Shown: in pieces, positions 47,551 through 58,100 of the stretch
Layout of the letters: each line of letters begins with the position of its first letter
Position numbering within the stretch: position 1 is the first letter of the stretch
Assembly (NCBI GenBank): GCA_024742995.1
Contig: JANSXK010000009.1
Coordinates: 1 to 64,000, forward strand
Direction of reading: 5' to 3'
Length of the DNA stretch: 64,000 bases
DNA from: Gammaproteobacteria bacterium
Lineage (GTDB): Bacteria > Pseudomonadota > Gammaproteobacteria > Legionellales > Legionellaceae
Notes under the pieces: generated by a model
Told to the model about the DNA's origin: nothing
The model's database searches: none
What the model saw: the letters and a program-made list of their open reading frames with translations, nothing else
Translations under genes and position numbers: made by a program

Positions 47551-50500
47551 TCAATTGAGTGTTGGTATATTGGGTGGATCGTAAGGTTTTGGCTTGTGAG
47601 TTTCAAATTGTTTTTTAAATTTCACAAATTTTTCAGTATCATTCCCCGTGTTTTCATGTTGCCCATTTTTTTGACGAAAGGATTGTACCATACGATTGAA
47701 CAGTCCTAAATCAGAAGCCATGGTTGTTAAAACCGTTTTTTGAGCTTTGGTTTTGCCATCTGCAAGGTGACCACGTTCCATTAAGGGTACTCTGATCATG
47801 GCTGCTTCAATCCTTAGACCTTTTGCAACCTCATCTGGGTCGGCACTGGTTTTGTATGCGTTGATCATTTCCTTTACCGCCCGCAATTGAGCACGATTAT
47901 TTCGCAGGTAGTATTTTATGGCGGCTAAGTCTTTGTGAATAGCGTTTAACGCTTCCACATTATCTGCAGCGTTGATGGCTTCACGTTGTGCGTCCACAAA
48001 TGCAGTGATGATCGTGTCATCACCATTGATTTTAAATGCGGCAATGCTTTTAAGCAATTGATGGTTTTGGATTTTGAGAGCGAGCAAGTCTGGATCATAC
48101 ACTGTGGCCAGTTCTGGGTAAGCGATAAAGGCAAGATTTTCAATAAGTGTTTGTAGGGTGATGCGATCTTCTGGATCTTCAAGGACTAACATGCCAATAA
48201 GGCGTTTTATTTCTTTACCTCGTTCTGTCTCAAAAATAGTATTGGTAAAGGGCAAATCACGAGCTCTATGAATATATGAATCTTTACTTTTGATATTTTC
48301 TAATTTCTGCATATCTCGCATTTGATCAAGACGCAGAAATCCATTAGCCTCACATGTTTCCATATATTGATACAAATTTTTACCCAGCATAAACGCATGT
48401 AATTTTTCTACGGAAATAGAAGCATCTTTGTTTGCATAATCATAGTACTCAGGAGGATTCATTTGATACGAGCAAAGCACGCTATAAAATGTATTTTTGA
48501 TGTGTGTACGTTGGACTTCTCTTTCTTCTTCGTCATCTGACCATAAAAAAGACTTAGTATCTGCAATCAACAGTTCACCAAAACTGTCGATGAGCCAATT
48601 GCTATTTTTCATATCTAAAAAAACGTGGCCATCTGCTTGTATTTTTTCCAAGATCAAAGCCATTTGAATGTAAATAAATAGGGCGTCGTCTAATTTTTTT
48701 TCTAGGTTGGGATGAGTTTTGGCATGGTATTCTAAATCTCCGCCTTGCTCAAATGTGGTAAATAATATTGTTCTGACCGTCGCGCTTTTAGTATTTGGAT
48801 CAATACACATGGCTTGTCTTTCAGATTGAATTGGCGTAAACGTTTCGGCCATGCTATGTGTTCTCAAATGGTGTGCGCCTTCTTTGGGTACACTCATACG
48901 TTTTTCAACTTTTAAAACAGTAATGGCATCGGTTGTTTTATCCGTAAGTGTAAAGTTTTTTGAATTATTGCCTTTCATGATTTCAATATCATAATTATCT
49001 ATCAGCGCCAAAAATACATTTCTACCTTTTTCATCTGCATCATAAACATCGTAGAGTTTTTCACGTGTAAATCCTGGCGTGATTAAAATAAGTAGCATGC
49101 GGTCAATTTTTTCTGGAGGCATTAATGCCACAAATTCTTGAAAATTTAGAGTGGATTCATCAGGCAATAAGCCCAGCGCTTTTTTTTCTTGCTGGATGGC
49201 GCTAAATAAATTTTTATGAAAGGTTGAGTGATAATCAGGACATATACGCATGAGGTCGTCGGGATATTTACGATCTATGTCTAGCATTGCAGTTTCAAGC
49301 ATGTAAATCGCTTGTTTTTTTTCATTGGGTGTTTGGGCTTGATGATAGATTGCAATCAGATTATTGAGATGTGCAATATCAGGTGTAAGGGCTTGGTGGA
49401 ATTTAAGGAGATATGCTCTGCTTTTTATTGAGTCGTGTAATTTTTTATAAGCTTTCTCATGCTCAGGATAAGCACGCACGGCGCCATCAGGGTATTTCTG
49501 ATCCAGAGTTCGCATGGTGGTTTCAATTTCAGCAATCAATTCCATTTTTTCATTTTGAGACAACGCTTTATTATAGTCGTCAATTTGCGCATAAATCTGT
49601 TCGAAGTCAGCAATGAGGGTTTGATGAAATGCCCAGATTTGTTCTTGGGTTTTGATAGCGTCAAGTAACTCTTTATATGTTTCTTGATGCGTCGTATTTT
49701 CAGGCACGATATTGTTTGAATAGCGGTGTGCCATTGCTATTGTGATGGATTCTATTTTGCTAAATGCTTGTGTTCTTTCTTCAGGAGATTGAGCTTGGGT
49801 ATAAGCGTCAATGAAACCATCAAGCTGTGCGAGTTCAGACATGAGATTAGGGAGATGGGATTGTCCTTCCGCGCCAAATTTTTCCGCATTGTATTTGATC
49901 GTTTTACCAAGCTGTTTTATATCAGGCATCAGGGCAGGGCGGAAAGGGCTAACATACGCTTGGTTTTCGATGGCGTCGCGTAATTTTTTATACGTTTTCT
50001 CATGTTCAGGGTATGCGCTCATAGTTTCGTCAGGATATTTATGAGCCATAGCTTGCATGGTTGCTTCAATCTTAGCAATCAACACCATTTTTTCATCTGG
50101 AGATGATGCCTTACTATAGTTAGAAATTAGTGTATCAAGTTGTTGGATGTCGGTAATGAGTGTTTGTTGAACGGTCCAAATCTGCGCTTGATTTTTGAGA
50201 GCATCAAGTAATTTTTCATATGGTTCTTGGTGAAACGTATCTTCTGGCATGATGCTGTCTGAATGGCGTTGTGCCATGTCTTTTGTGGTTGCTTCAATTT
50301 TACCGAGTATGACTGTACTTTCTTCAGTAGATTGTGCTTGAGTATAAGCGTCAATGAAACCATCAAGTTGTGCGAGTTCAGACATCAGAGGTTGGATATG
50401 GGCTTGCTCTTCCACGCCAAGATCTTCCGCTTTACGTTTTATGGTGTTACTAAAATGGACAATGTCAGGTATGAGGGCTCGGCGGAGTTTTCTGGTATAG

Positions 50501-50565
50501 CTTTGTTTGCCGTCATCCAGTTTTGGGAAATCAATTTTTATAGGATTGATCTTGTCGATGGGCAT
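47551..50565 (-). CDS. Large kinase-like protein with tandem helical repeats, candidate effector
   Basis: 1004 aa from ATG 50565 (TTG 50574 is also possible; no good ribosome site). In the numbering of the longer form, residues 34-462 are about five helical modules of 70-100 residues; modules 1+2 are duplicated as modules 3+4 at an offset of 181 residues (SELAQLDGFIDAYTQAQS occurs twice). Residues 530-720 resemble a protein kinase: Lys555 (ITVLKVEK), hinge FEQGGDLEY, catalytic loop FLDMKNSNW (Asp654, Lys656, Asn659), DTK (Asp672) for DFG, and PPEY as APE. The C-terminal 250 residues are helical. Metal- and nucleotide-binding residues survive, so it may be active. Followed by the ankyrin gene on the same strand. 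Confidence 0.78.
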   Translation of the reverse strand: MPIDKINPIKIDFPKLDDGKQSYTRKLRRALIPDIVHFSNTIKRKAEDLGVEEQAHIQPLMSELAQLDGFIDAYTQAQSTEESTVILGKIEATTKDMAQRHSDSIMPEDTFHQEPYEKLLDALKNQAQIWTVQQTLITDIQQLDTLISNYSKASSPDEKMVLIAKIEATMQAMAHKYPDETMSAYPEHEKTYKKLRDAIENQAYVSPFRPALMPDIKQLGKTIKYNAEKFGAEGQSHLPNLMSELAQLDGFIDAYTQAQSPEERTQAFSKIESITIAMAHRYSNNIVPENTTHQETYKELLDAIKTQEQIWAFHQTLIADFEQIYAQIDDYNKALSQNEKMELIAEIETTMRTLDQKYPDGAVRAYPEHEKAYKKLHDSIKSRAYLLKFHQALTPDIAHLNNLIAIYHQAQTPNEKKQAIYMLETAMLDIDRKYPDDLMRICPDYHSTFHKNLFSAIQQEKKALGLLPDESTLNFQEFVALMPPEKIDRMLLILITPGFTREKLYDVYDADEKGRNVFLALIDNYDIEIMKGNNSKNFTLTDKTTDAITVLKVEKRMSVPKEGAHHLRTHSMAETFTPIQSERQAMCIDPNTKSATVRTILFTTFEQGGDLEYHAKTHPNLEKKLDDALFIYIQMALILEKIQADGHVFLDMKNSNWLIDSFGELLIADTKSFLWSDDEEEREVQRTHIKNTFYSVLCSYQMNPPEYYDYANKDASISVEKLHAFMLGKNLYQYMETCEANGFLRLDQMRDMQKLENIKSKDSYIHRARDLPFTNTIFETERGKEIKRLIGMLVLEDPEDRITLQTLIENLAFIAYPELATVYDPDLLALKIQNHQLLKSIAAFKINGDDTIITAFVDAQREAINAADNVEALNAIHKDLAAIKYYLRNNRAQLRAVKEMINAYKTSADPDEVAKGLRIEAAMIRVPLMERGHLADGKTKAQKTVLTTMASDLGLFNRMVQSFRQKNGQHENTGNDTEKFVKFKKQFETHKPKPYDPPNIPTLN
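49393..50478 (-). repeat. 543-base tandem duplication inside the large kinase gene
   Basis: Two adjacent units (49936-50478 and 49393-49935) encode residues 33-213 and 214-394. The offset is exactly 543 bases; for example the stretch at 50348 recurs at 49805 with one change in about 38 bases, while other parts have diverged more. Patchy identity suggests a duplication followed by gene conversion or selection. Confidence 0.8.
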
Positions 50566-50644
50566 CGGAATCAAAAGTACACAGGCATACCTTATATATA
50601 GACTATATTAGTGAATAGTGCCCAATTTTTGAATTAAAAATCTA

Positions 50645-51994
50645 TTATGGATACTGCTGATTTTCCGTAATCGCAATCATATTCTCTAACGCTTTCTTAG
50701 CATGTGCAATCACCCAATCTTGATCTTGCGTTTCGAGCCGCTGACGTATTCCTGTGTGTTCAGATACTACATCGCCTGCGCGAACTTCATTATATGCCAT
50801 CGGTTTACCCTGATATAACAAGTCTACTAAGCCAATTAAATGGGGGGGATCATTGCGTGACATGGTCGCACAACCACAGCCCACACCTTGGTTGCTGGCA
50901 TCTGTGGGGGCTTCTGCAAGATTGACAACAGTGATGCCAAGCTTCTGGCAATGTTGACGTAAATTGTCCACCATATGATTTTCCGTGGCGATGGCATAGC
51001 GACCAGTATTGGCGCGATCATGCACCACATAATCCCAAATAAACGCAGTGGATCCGGCGTGTTGTGCACTACGAATGACTTCGAGACGGCACTCGGGATG
51101 CGCGATGGTGGTGTATCCTTCTTCGTGCCAATAGTCACACATGCTGGCTTGAAAGTGCGTGTGTACCGCGCATTCACTGCCAAATAAAATCATCTCTGCA
51201 CGGTCAAATTGATCGAGTACGGACTGCGCTTGTGCATCGAGCTGATATTGTGCGCCTGCGGTGCCGCCAGGCCAGAATGCTAGGTTTTTGATCCCTAACC
51301 AATACGCTACATTTTGTCCCATATGTTGATCAGGAATGAATAGGATTTTCTTATTTTGGCCGCGTGCCCATTGAATGATCTTTTTAACATTGGAGCTGGT
51401 ACATACAGCACCACCTTGAGCCCCTGTCATGGCTTTGACGCGGCCGGAGGTGTTCATATAGCACACGGGTAAGATTGCATCTTCGCCGTAGCGTTCATTC
51501 AGTGCTTGTATCGCCGGCTCGACCATAAAATCTTTGGCTAAGATTTCCATGGTGCAGCCAGATTTTGGATTGGTGATATAAACTTGTTGGTTGTCATGCG
51601 CCAAAATGCGAATGGACTCTGCCATAAAATGCACCGCAGATTCGATGATCACAGACTTTTCTGGGTGGTTGGCCGCCATCAATGCTAATTGATAAGAGTC
51701 GCCAATTTGTCCACCAAATTGTTCTACCAGACGCACGATATCACCGCCCATATAATAATGCGCTAACAGTAATAATTGATCGCCAAAGTGTGCTTTGGCT
51801 TTTTCCATATAAGGTGTCATCCACGCTAAAATGGTGGTTAATTTGCGATCGGGCAACGCAAGATATTCTTCTGCATAAGGGATGAATTCTGGTTGATACC
51901 AATCCAAGGGATAATCCGCTTGGCAAATCGTCATATCTTGGGTGATACGCATTTTGGAGCGTTGGGGATGATAATTGGTTTCTGATTTCAACAT
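50645..51994 (-). CDS. nadA: Quinolinate synthase NadA (long form)
   Basis: 449 aa. NadA condenses iminoaspartate with dihydroxyacetone phosphate into quinolinate on a 4Fe-4S cluster. Family segments: LLLLAHYYMGGDIVRLVE, GDSYQLALMAANHPEKSVIIESAVHFMAE, and PECRLEVIRSAQHAGST. Cysteines in SGCTMEILAKD, GGAVCTSSNVKK and HPEC or GCGC could be the cluster ligands. It is about 100 residues longer than the E. coli enzyme because of an N-terminal and a C-terminal extension. ATG overlaps the nadB stop by 7 bases. The substrate is handed over by NadB, and nadC lies at 62979. Confidence 0.93.
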   Translation of the reverse strand: MLKSETNYHPQRSKMRITQDMTICQADYPLDWYQPEFIPYAEEYLALPDRKLTTILAWMTPYMEKAKAHFGDQLLLLAHYYMGGDIVRLVEQFGGQIGDSYQLALMAANHPEKSVIIESAVHFMAESIRILAHDNQQVYITNPKSGCTMEILAKDFMVEPAIQALNERYGEDAILPVCYMNTSGRVKAMTGAQGGAVCTSSNVKKIIQWARGQNKKILFIPDQHMGQNVAYWLGIKNLAFWPGGTAGAQYQLDAQAQSVLDQFDRAEMILFGSECAVHTHFQASMCDYWHEEGYTTIAHPECRLEVIRSAQHAGSTAFIWDYVVHDRANTGRYAIATENHMVDNLRQHCQKLGITVVNLAEAPTDASNQGVGCGCATMSRNDPPHLIGLVDLLYQGKPMAYNEVRAGDVVSEHTGIRQRLETQDQDWVIAHAKKALENMIAITENQQYP

Positions 51995-53610
51995 ATAGGG
52001 ATACTCATTTGAGAAGTGCTTTTACGTGCTTGCGCATGCTGACGCGGAAAATCTTCGCGGTAATGACCGCCGCGAGATTCTCGTCGGGAAAGGGCAGCAC
52101 GGGCAATCAGTTCTGCAGTTAAAACAATATTTCGTAATTCAATAAAATCACTCGTGAGACGATGTTTCCAATAATATTCTTCAATAATCGCGTGACGTTT
52201 GGTGATTAATTGGAGCAAATCCATCAAGCCCGCTTTTGTACGGACAATACCCGCATAAGACGTCATTTCACCACGTAAACTTGACCAATGGGCATGAATT
52301 TGGCTCGCACGGCGTGGGTTGTCTTCTGTCCCCGATCGCCAATTGGGAATTGCGATGGAAGGTTGGATGGGTGTGGTGATATTATCTACCGATGCTTTGG
52401 CAGCATTAGATGCCATGACGACTGCTTCGAGTAGAGAATTGGACGCCAGACGATTAGCACCATGCAAGCCAGTAAAAGCGACCTCGCCAATCGCGTATAA
52501 GCGTTTTAAATCACTGCGACCATGATTATCTGCCAGAACACCACCGCATTGATAATGAGCGGCAGGGACGACTGGAATCATATCTTGGCTCATGTCGATG
52601 CCAATGTCGTGTAAGGTTTGGAAAATTTGCGGGAAGCGTTTACGCAAAAAGGCTTTGGATTGGTGTGTGATATCCAAATGCACATAATGATGTTCACTTT
52701 GCTCGATTTCATTAAAAATGGCGCGTGATACCACGTCACGAGTGGCTAATTCTAATTGTTCTGGGGCGTAGGTGTGCATAAAGTTGGCCCCGTTATCAGG
52801 ACGCCTTAATATCGCTCCTTCACCTCGAACGGCTTCTGAGATGAGAAAATTATGTAAACTATGATGATAGAGCAGGGTGGGGTGAAATTGATAAAATTCC
52901 ATATTGCCGACACGCGCGCCTGCACGATAAGCCATGGCCACCCCATCACCCGTCGCAATCATTGGATTAGACGTATAACGATAGGTTTTCCCCGCACCAC
53001 CTGTTGCCAAGACCACGCAGTGGGACAATACAGTATGAATGAGCTGGGTATTCACATCTAAGACATAAGCACCCAAAACTTCGCCTTGATTTTCTGAGTG
53101 ATGAGGGTGGTGGTGGGTGATCAAATTCACCGCGATATGATTTTCAAAAATCTGAATTTGTGGTTGTTGTTTGACCCAAGCCAGGAGGCGGTCAATTAAT
53201 ATTTCACCGGTATGATCACCACAATTATAAATACGACGATGAGAATGTCCGCCTTCTTGCGCCAACTCTTCACGAAATTTAACGGCATAAGCGGTCAATT
53301 GAGCAATGGCTTGAGGGCCTTCTTTAATAATCGCTTCTACATTAGGCTGATAAGATAAGCCATCTCCAGCGCGTAGCGTATCGTCAATATGTGACGCAAT
53401 TGAATCACCCTCGAGAGAGACCGCCGCGACCCCACCTTGGGCGTAACGACTGTTACATTCTTTTGCTGCAACTTTACTCAAAAGTGCGATGCGTGCATCT
53501 GGCTTGTGTAATAACAATTGTGAGCAATAATGCAAACCAGACAAGCCTGAGCCGATGACCAGTGCATCAAATTCTAAGGTTCTTCCCTGTTGCGAATGGG
53601 ATAGACTCAT
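51988..53610 (-). CDS. nadB: L-aspartate oxidase NadB
   Basis: 540 aa FAD enzyme that oxidises L-aspartate to iminoaspartate, the first step of de novo NAD synthesis. FAD fold ALVIGSGLSGLHYCSQLLL, active-site SRYAQGGVAAV, substrate and FAD segments HRRIYNCGDHTGEIL, EFYQFHPTLLYH, SEAVRGEGAILRR and GEVAFTGLHGANRLASNSLLEAVV are all present. ATG overlaps the purB stop by 4 bases (TCATGA). Cotranscribed as purB-nadB-nadA. Confidence 0.95.
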   Translation of the reverse strand: MSLSHSQQGRTLEFDALVIGSGLSGLHYCSQLLLHKPDARIALLSKVAAKECNSRYAQGGVAAVSLEGDSIASHIDDTLRAGDGLSYQPNVEAIIKEGPQAIAQLTAYAVKFREELAQEGGHSHRRIYNCGDHTGEILIDRLLAWVKQQPQIQIFENHIAVNLITHHHPHHSENQGEVLGAYVLDVNTQLIHTVLSHCVVLATGGAGKTYRYTSNPMIATGDGVAMAYRAGARVGNMEFYQFHPTLLYHHSLHNFLISEAVRGEGAILRRPDNGANFMHTYAPEQLELATRDVVSRAIFNEIEQSEHHYVHLDITHQSKAFLRKRFPQIFQTLHDIGIDMSQDMIPVVPAAHYQCGGVLADNHGRSDLKRLYAIGEVAFTGLHGANRLASNSLLEAVVMASNAAKASVDNITTPIQPSIAIPNWRSGTEDNPRRASQIHAHWSSLRGEMTSYAGIVRTKAGLMDLLQLITKRHAIIEEYYWKHRLTSDFIELRNIVLTAELIARAALSRRESRGGHYREDFPRQHAQARKSTSQMSIPIC

Positions 53611-54977
53611 GAAAATGCTTTCACCAAAAGTTGAGCCAGACCGATGTAAGTATCTGGCGTTAACTCCAATAGACGCTGCTTGGCGTCTTCGGGAATATCT
53701 AAGGTTTGGATGAAGGTTTGTAATTTTTTTTGTTCAATCCCATGACCACGCGTCAATTCTTTCATTTGCTCGTAAGCATTGGAGATATGATAGCGCCGCA
53801 TCACGGTTTGAATGGCTTCGGAGAGCACATCCCAATTATGATTGAGATCGTGGGCTAATGCGTCACGATTGATTTGTAATTTATCATTTCCTTGCGCGAT
53901 GGATTGGTAGGCAATTTGAGCATAGCCAAATGCAACGCCTAAATTTCGCAGTACGGTGGAATCTGACAAGTCGCGCTGCAAACGGGAGCGTGGTAATTTA
54001 TTGGCAAAATGCTCAAACAGTGCGTTCGACAATCCTAAATTGCCTTCAGCATTTTCAAAATCAATGGGATTGACTTTATGTGGCATCGTTGAAGAGCCTA
54101 CTTCGCCAGCAATGGTTTTTTGTTTGAAGTAACCATGAGAAATATAAGTCCAGATATCGCAAGTATAATCAAGCAAAATGGTATTGATGCGAATCATCAA
54201 ATGAGAGACTTCAGCAATGCCATCATGAGGCTCAATTTGGGTAGTGTAGGGACTGAAAGATAACCCCAAGGATGTAATGAATTGGGCGCAGTGTTTCCGC
54301 CAATCCACTTCTGGGTAAGCAATGCAATGCGCATTGTAATTGCCGACGGCGCCATTGAATTTTGCAGAAATCAGAATCTCGACCAATTGTTGTAAGGGTC
54401 GTTTGAGGCGAGATACAAAATTTATGAGCTCTTTACCCATGGTCGTAGGTGTGGCGGGTTGGCCATGGGTGCGTGCCAACATGGGTAAATCGCCATAATG
54501 TTTACCCAACAACGTCATACCGCCAGTAATTTCTGCCAGGGTTGGTTGAATGACTTGGGCAATGGCATCTTTGATCATCAACGCATAAGCAGCGTTATTG
54601 ATGTCTTCTGACGTGCATGCGAAGTGGATGAAACTACTATAGGCATGTAAGCCAGGCTCGTGTTCTATTTTTTCTCGTAAGTAATATTCAACCGCTTTTA
54701 CATCGTGGTTGGTTTGTTTTTCATACGCTTTGACTTTGAGGGCTTCGTGTTCGTCAAATTGGTTGAGCGTATTTTCCAAAATGGTATGAGCATGTTCATC
54801 GAGAGCAGGGACTTCAGGAATTTGTTCATTGGCAGCCAAAGATTCCAACCAGCGAACCTCAACCAATAAGCGGTAATAAATAAGGGCTTGTTCACTGAAA
54901 AAAGGGCTCAGAGCCACAGTTTTTTTCAGATAGCGTCCATCAATTGGACAAATGGCATTTAATGCAGAAAGCGTCAT
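53607..54977 (-). CDS. purB: Adenylosuccinate lyase PurB
   Basis: PurB removes fumarate in two steps of purine synthesis. 456 aa from ATG 54977 (TTG 54992 would add 5 residues with no support), the same length as in E. coli. Hallmarks: CPIDGRY near the N-terminus, TTNHDVKAVEYYL-like QTNHDVKAVEYYLRE, SRTHGQPATP-like ARTHGQPATPTTMGKE, and the signature loop GEVGSSTMPHKVNPIDFEN. First gene of the purB-nadB-nadA operon; the upstream 160 bases, shared with the helicase-like gene, also hold a small CCAAGT/ACTTGG hairpin at 55051-55069. Confidence 0.96.
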   Translation of the reverse strand: MTLSALNAICPIDGRYLKKTVALSPFFSEQALIYYRLLVEVRWLESLAANEQIPEVPALDEHAHTILENTLNQFDEHEALKVKAYEKQTNHDVKAVEYYLREKIEHEPGLHAYSSFIHFACTSEDINNAAYALMIKDAIAQVIQPTLAEITGGMTLLGKHYGDLPMLARTHGQPATPTTMGKELINFVSRLKRPLQQLVEILISAKFNGAVGNYNAHCIAYPEVDWRKHCAQFITSLGLSFSPYTTQIEPHDGIAEVSHLMIRINTILLDYTCDIWTYISHGYFKQKTIAGEVGSSTMPHKVNPIDFENAEGNLGLSNALFEHFANKLPRSRLQRDLSDSTVLRNLGVAFGYAQIAYQSIAQGNDKLQINRDALAHDLNHNWDVLSEAIQTVMRRYHISNAYEQMKELTRGHGIEQKKLQTFIQTLDIPEDAKQRLLELTPDTYIGLAQLLVKAFS

Positions 54978-55137
54978 GGTGGTACATCTCAAGATCTTAA
55001 AGAAACTATGATAGTGGATTCAGTCTCAAAAGTGAACATCTACGGGGTTGCCAAGTTTGGTTTACTTGGAGTGGAACCTTGAATGGTAGTCAAGTGGGTG
55101 ATAAAATCGCGCCACTTTGATTATATTATGCCTTACT

Positions 55138-58100
55138 ATGAAATTAGATAGCGTTACAAAACAAACATTATTGCACCATGCTGAAGAGATACACCGAAAA
55201 TATCTAGCGCTTGATTTTATGCGATCCAAGGAGGTATGTCAGTATTCGATGAATGATAGTGATTCGCGTACGCTATTAGAACTTTGCCGTGAAAGTATAG
55301 ATAGAAATAATTTTAAGCAAGAGATTTGGATTGCGGATAAATCTTATGAATTAACATTAAGTTGTCAGAAGAATAGCACGTTTGCTGTGACACTAGCGCG
55401 TCCGCTTGCAGATCCTAGTGTTTCTACAAAAGCTCCAAATAAATATACAGATCGAGAGACAGCAACATTGTTGGCACAGCAAACGTTTGTTCTCGATCGT
55501 GATAGTTCGGCAGTGCGTTTGGATGCTGATTCTGTGATTGGCGGCCCGGGGAAAATCGAGTTGTATCGTACCCATTTGGTGACGTTGAATAATATCATTC
55601 AAAAAATACGTCGTGAAGAAGATGTGTCAGCGATGTTAGTTGCGTTGGCGACAGGTACTGGAAAGACCTTTGTGCAAGCGCTGTGGATGCATATTTTATA
55701 TCGAGCTAAGTTGACCGGTATTTTTACGATGCCAGATCATCTCGTGACGCAATTTTGTAGCGATATGCGTCGTTTGCTGGCCGATGATGTGGTTGAGCGC
55801 ATTCAAGTGGTGCGTGGTATCGATGCAAAGATGCCAGATTTACAAACGCCTGGGCAGATCATTGTTGCTTCTAGTAAGTATCTTTTGGATCATCATTATG
55901 ATGCGTTGTTAGCAGCTCCAACTGATCATACGTTCATAACTGTTGATGAGCAGCATGTTGTCATGCGTTATGAGCGTCAAAAAATAAGATTATTCACATT
56001 ATCTGAAAAATTTTTGGCGTTGTTCTTAACCGCCACACCGACGCGCGAAACGTATGAGTTTGCGGGCTCTAAGCCAGTGGCTATAATGTCGCCAGGACAA
56101 AAACAACAAGCAAACCAAGGTCATCTCCCTGTGGTCAAACCTTTGCGTGCGAGTTTTATGTTGGATTTGAATCGTAAGCACACGTCAAAATGGAAGTCCA
56201 AAATATTTAATGAACTCATGATGCGTCTCGGTAATCTTGTATTTAAGGATGTTAGTTCCTCATCTAGAACTGTGATTGATCAATTGCCATTCCAAATTTT
56301 CGTTGATGCCGAAGAAACCAATCTGCGTTGGGGTGTGCAAGTTCCAATGGCGAGAAAAATGCTTTGTCTTATTGATGATAATGACTCCTTGGTGAACTTT
56401 TTTCATGAGTGGCACAAGAAGCCAGATAGCTCCGAGAACAAGTTTCCCATGGTGTATCATGAAGGCGATTTATCGCCGAATGGGGGTGCTGGGACGCTCT
56501 TGGCTTCTAATAAAGATGCTATTACAGATCTGATTGACGCAGAACATGACGCCATCTGGCAATCGCAATGTGCTGGGTTATCAGAGGCTGCAGCAGATAG
56601 ATTGAAGTCTATCGCTCAACGGGGGTTACTCCAGCAAGTTTGCTCTAATATGTTTCATTATTTAGTAGAATATGTGCTCATGGATATTACCGAGATGAGT
56701 CAAATAGAACAAAACCAACGACGTAAAAAATCCTTGCCAGATTTTGTAAAGTTGGTGCGGAAAAAGGCTCAAATACGTACTCAGGATTATTATGCGGAAA
56801 AATTAACTCCCGAGATTGGTTACGAGGCGACACAGGACATCGCACCTCTTTTGACTGCAATTTCTCGGCAGATGCCGGCTTTGCCTGAAGATAACTATGT
56901 TCAGTTTTGTGATAATTGGTTTTTGGATCAGGATATTTATACCACTGTATGTGATAAAGGAGGCTATTTTTTTCAGTCGAAGTTTGAAGCCTACACTAAA
57001 AAATATCAAGTCATCTCAGTGATGGCAGGGATGCAGGATGCAGAAACACCAATTGTTGATTCTCAACCTTTTTCTCATATGGAACAAGAGGAATCTGCTG
57101 CCTTCGAAGAGGGGCATTTGTCATCAACTGCGAAAAAGCGTCCTCGTGGTTCTATTGAGCAATTGGCTGGCCTGATGGGTGCGCCTGTCAAGGACATATT
57201 TTTTAAACCGCAATATTCACAGACGCTTACCGAAGATATGGCGGATCAATTGTTTAAATATGGGTTTGTAGGGTGCTATGTTTCTAATAAAAAAAGCATA
57301 GGATTCAATGACCCTAATTTACATACGGTGATGTCGGTCATTGAACACAACTTAGCGATGAATAACAGTCCTCGAATCCAGATTCAGAGCACAGGGCGTC
57401 TTCGTGGTCTAGATGACACTCAAAAACCGGCTTATATTCATGTTTTAGGGCGATCGGTACAGCCTCAATTTGATTTGGCATTATTGGAACAAGAGGATTA
57501 TTATCCTGATTATTTTAAAGCACAAGCTCGATACGATGAAGCGTATACTGATTTTTTAGGAGAAGAGCTGACTGACAAATTAATGCTCGCTTATTTTCAG
57601 CACAAAAAAGCAGATGGTAGTATCAATAAGAAGCAGCTGAAACGAGATATCTTAAAATTAATTGCAAGCTCACTACGCGCACTAAACGCCAAAAATAATT
57701 TTGATGTGCATCTCAGCCGAACCCAAATGAGTCGCGTCATTGCCAAAGCGATGGATAAAATAGAAGAAGAAATAGCACGTATTCAACATCCGTACCCGAT
57801 TGCATCTGTCATAAGAGCGTTTATTTCTACATTTCAATCTTCTTTTTCATTATTCAATTATCGGGAAAATGCGCGCATTGCAAAGCAATTGTCGCAACAT
57901 GAAAAAAGTTTGTCCGACACACCGGTCGCTTCTCCGGATAAAACGTATTTGAAAATCATACGTGCAACGAAGCTAGAAAAGATTACTGCGCAGGCAGCTG
58001 TCATATTAGAATTATCTGCTTGTGCGAAGCAGAAACTGGCGATGATTGAAACAGCAATTGATACGTCACGTGAAATTTATTTGCAAGAAGGTGCATCCAA

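Noticed and set aside
55051-55069. CCAAGT/ACTTGG hairpin between purB and the DEAH-box gene
   Set aside because: Only six base pairs with no T-run and in a divergent promoter gap; too weak to call a terminator or operator.
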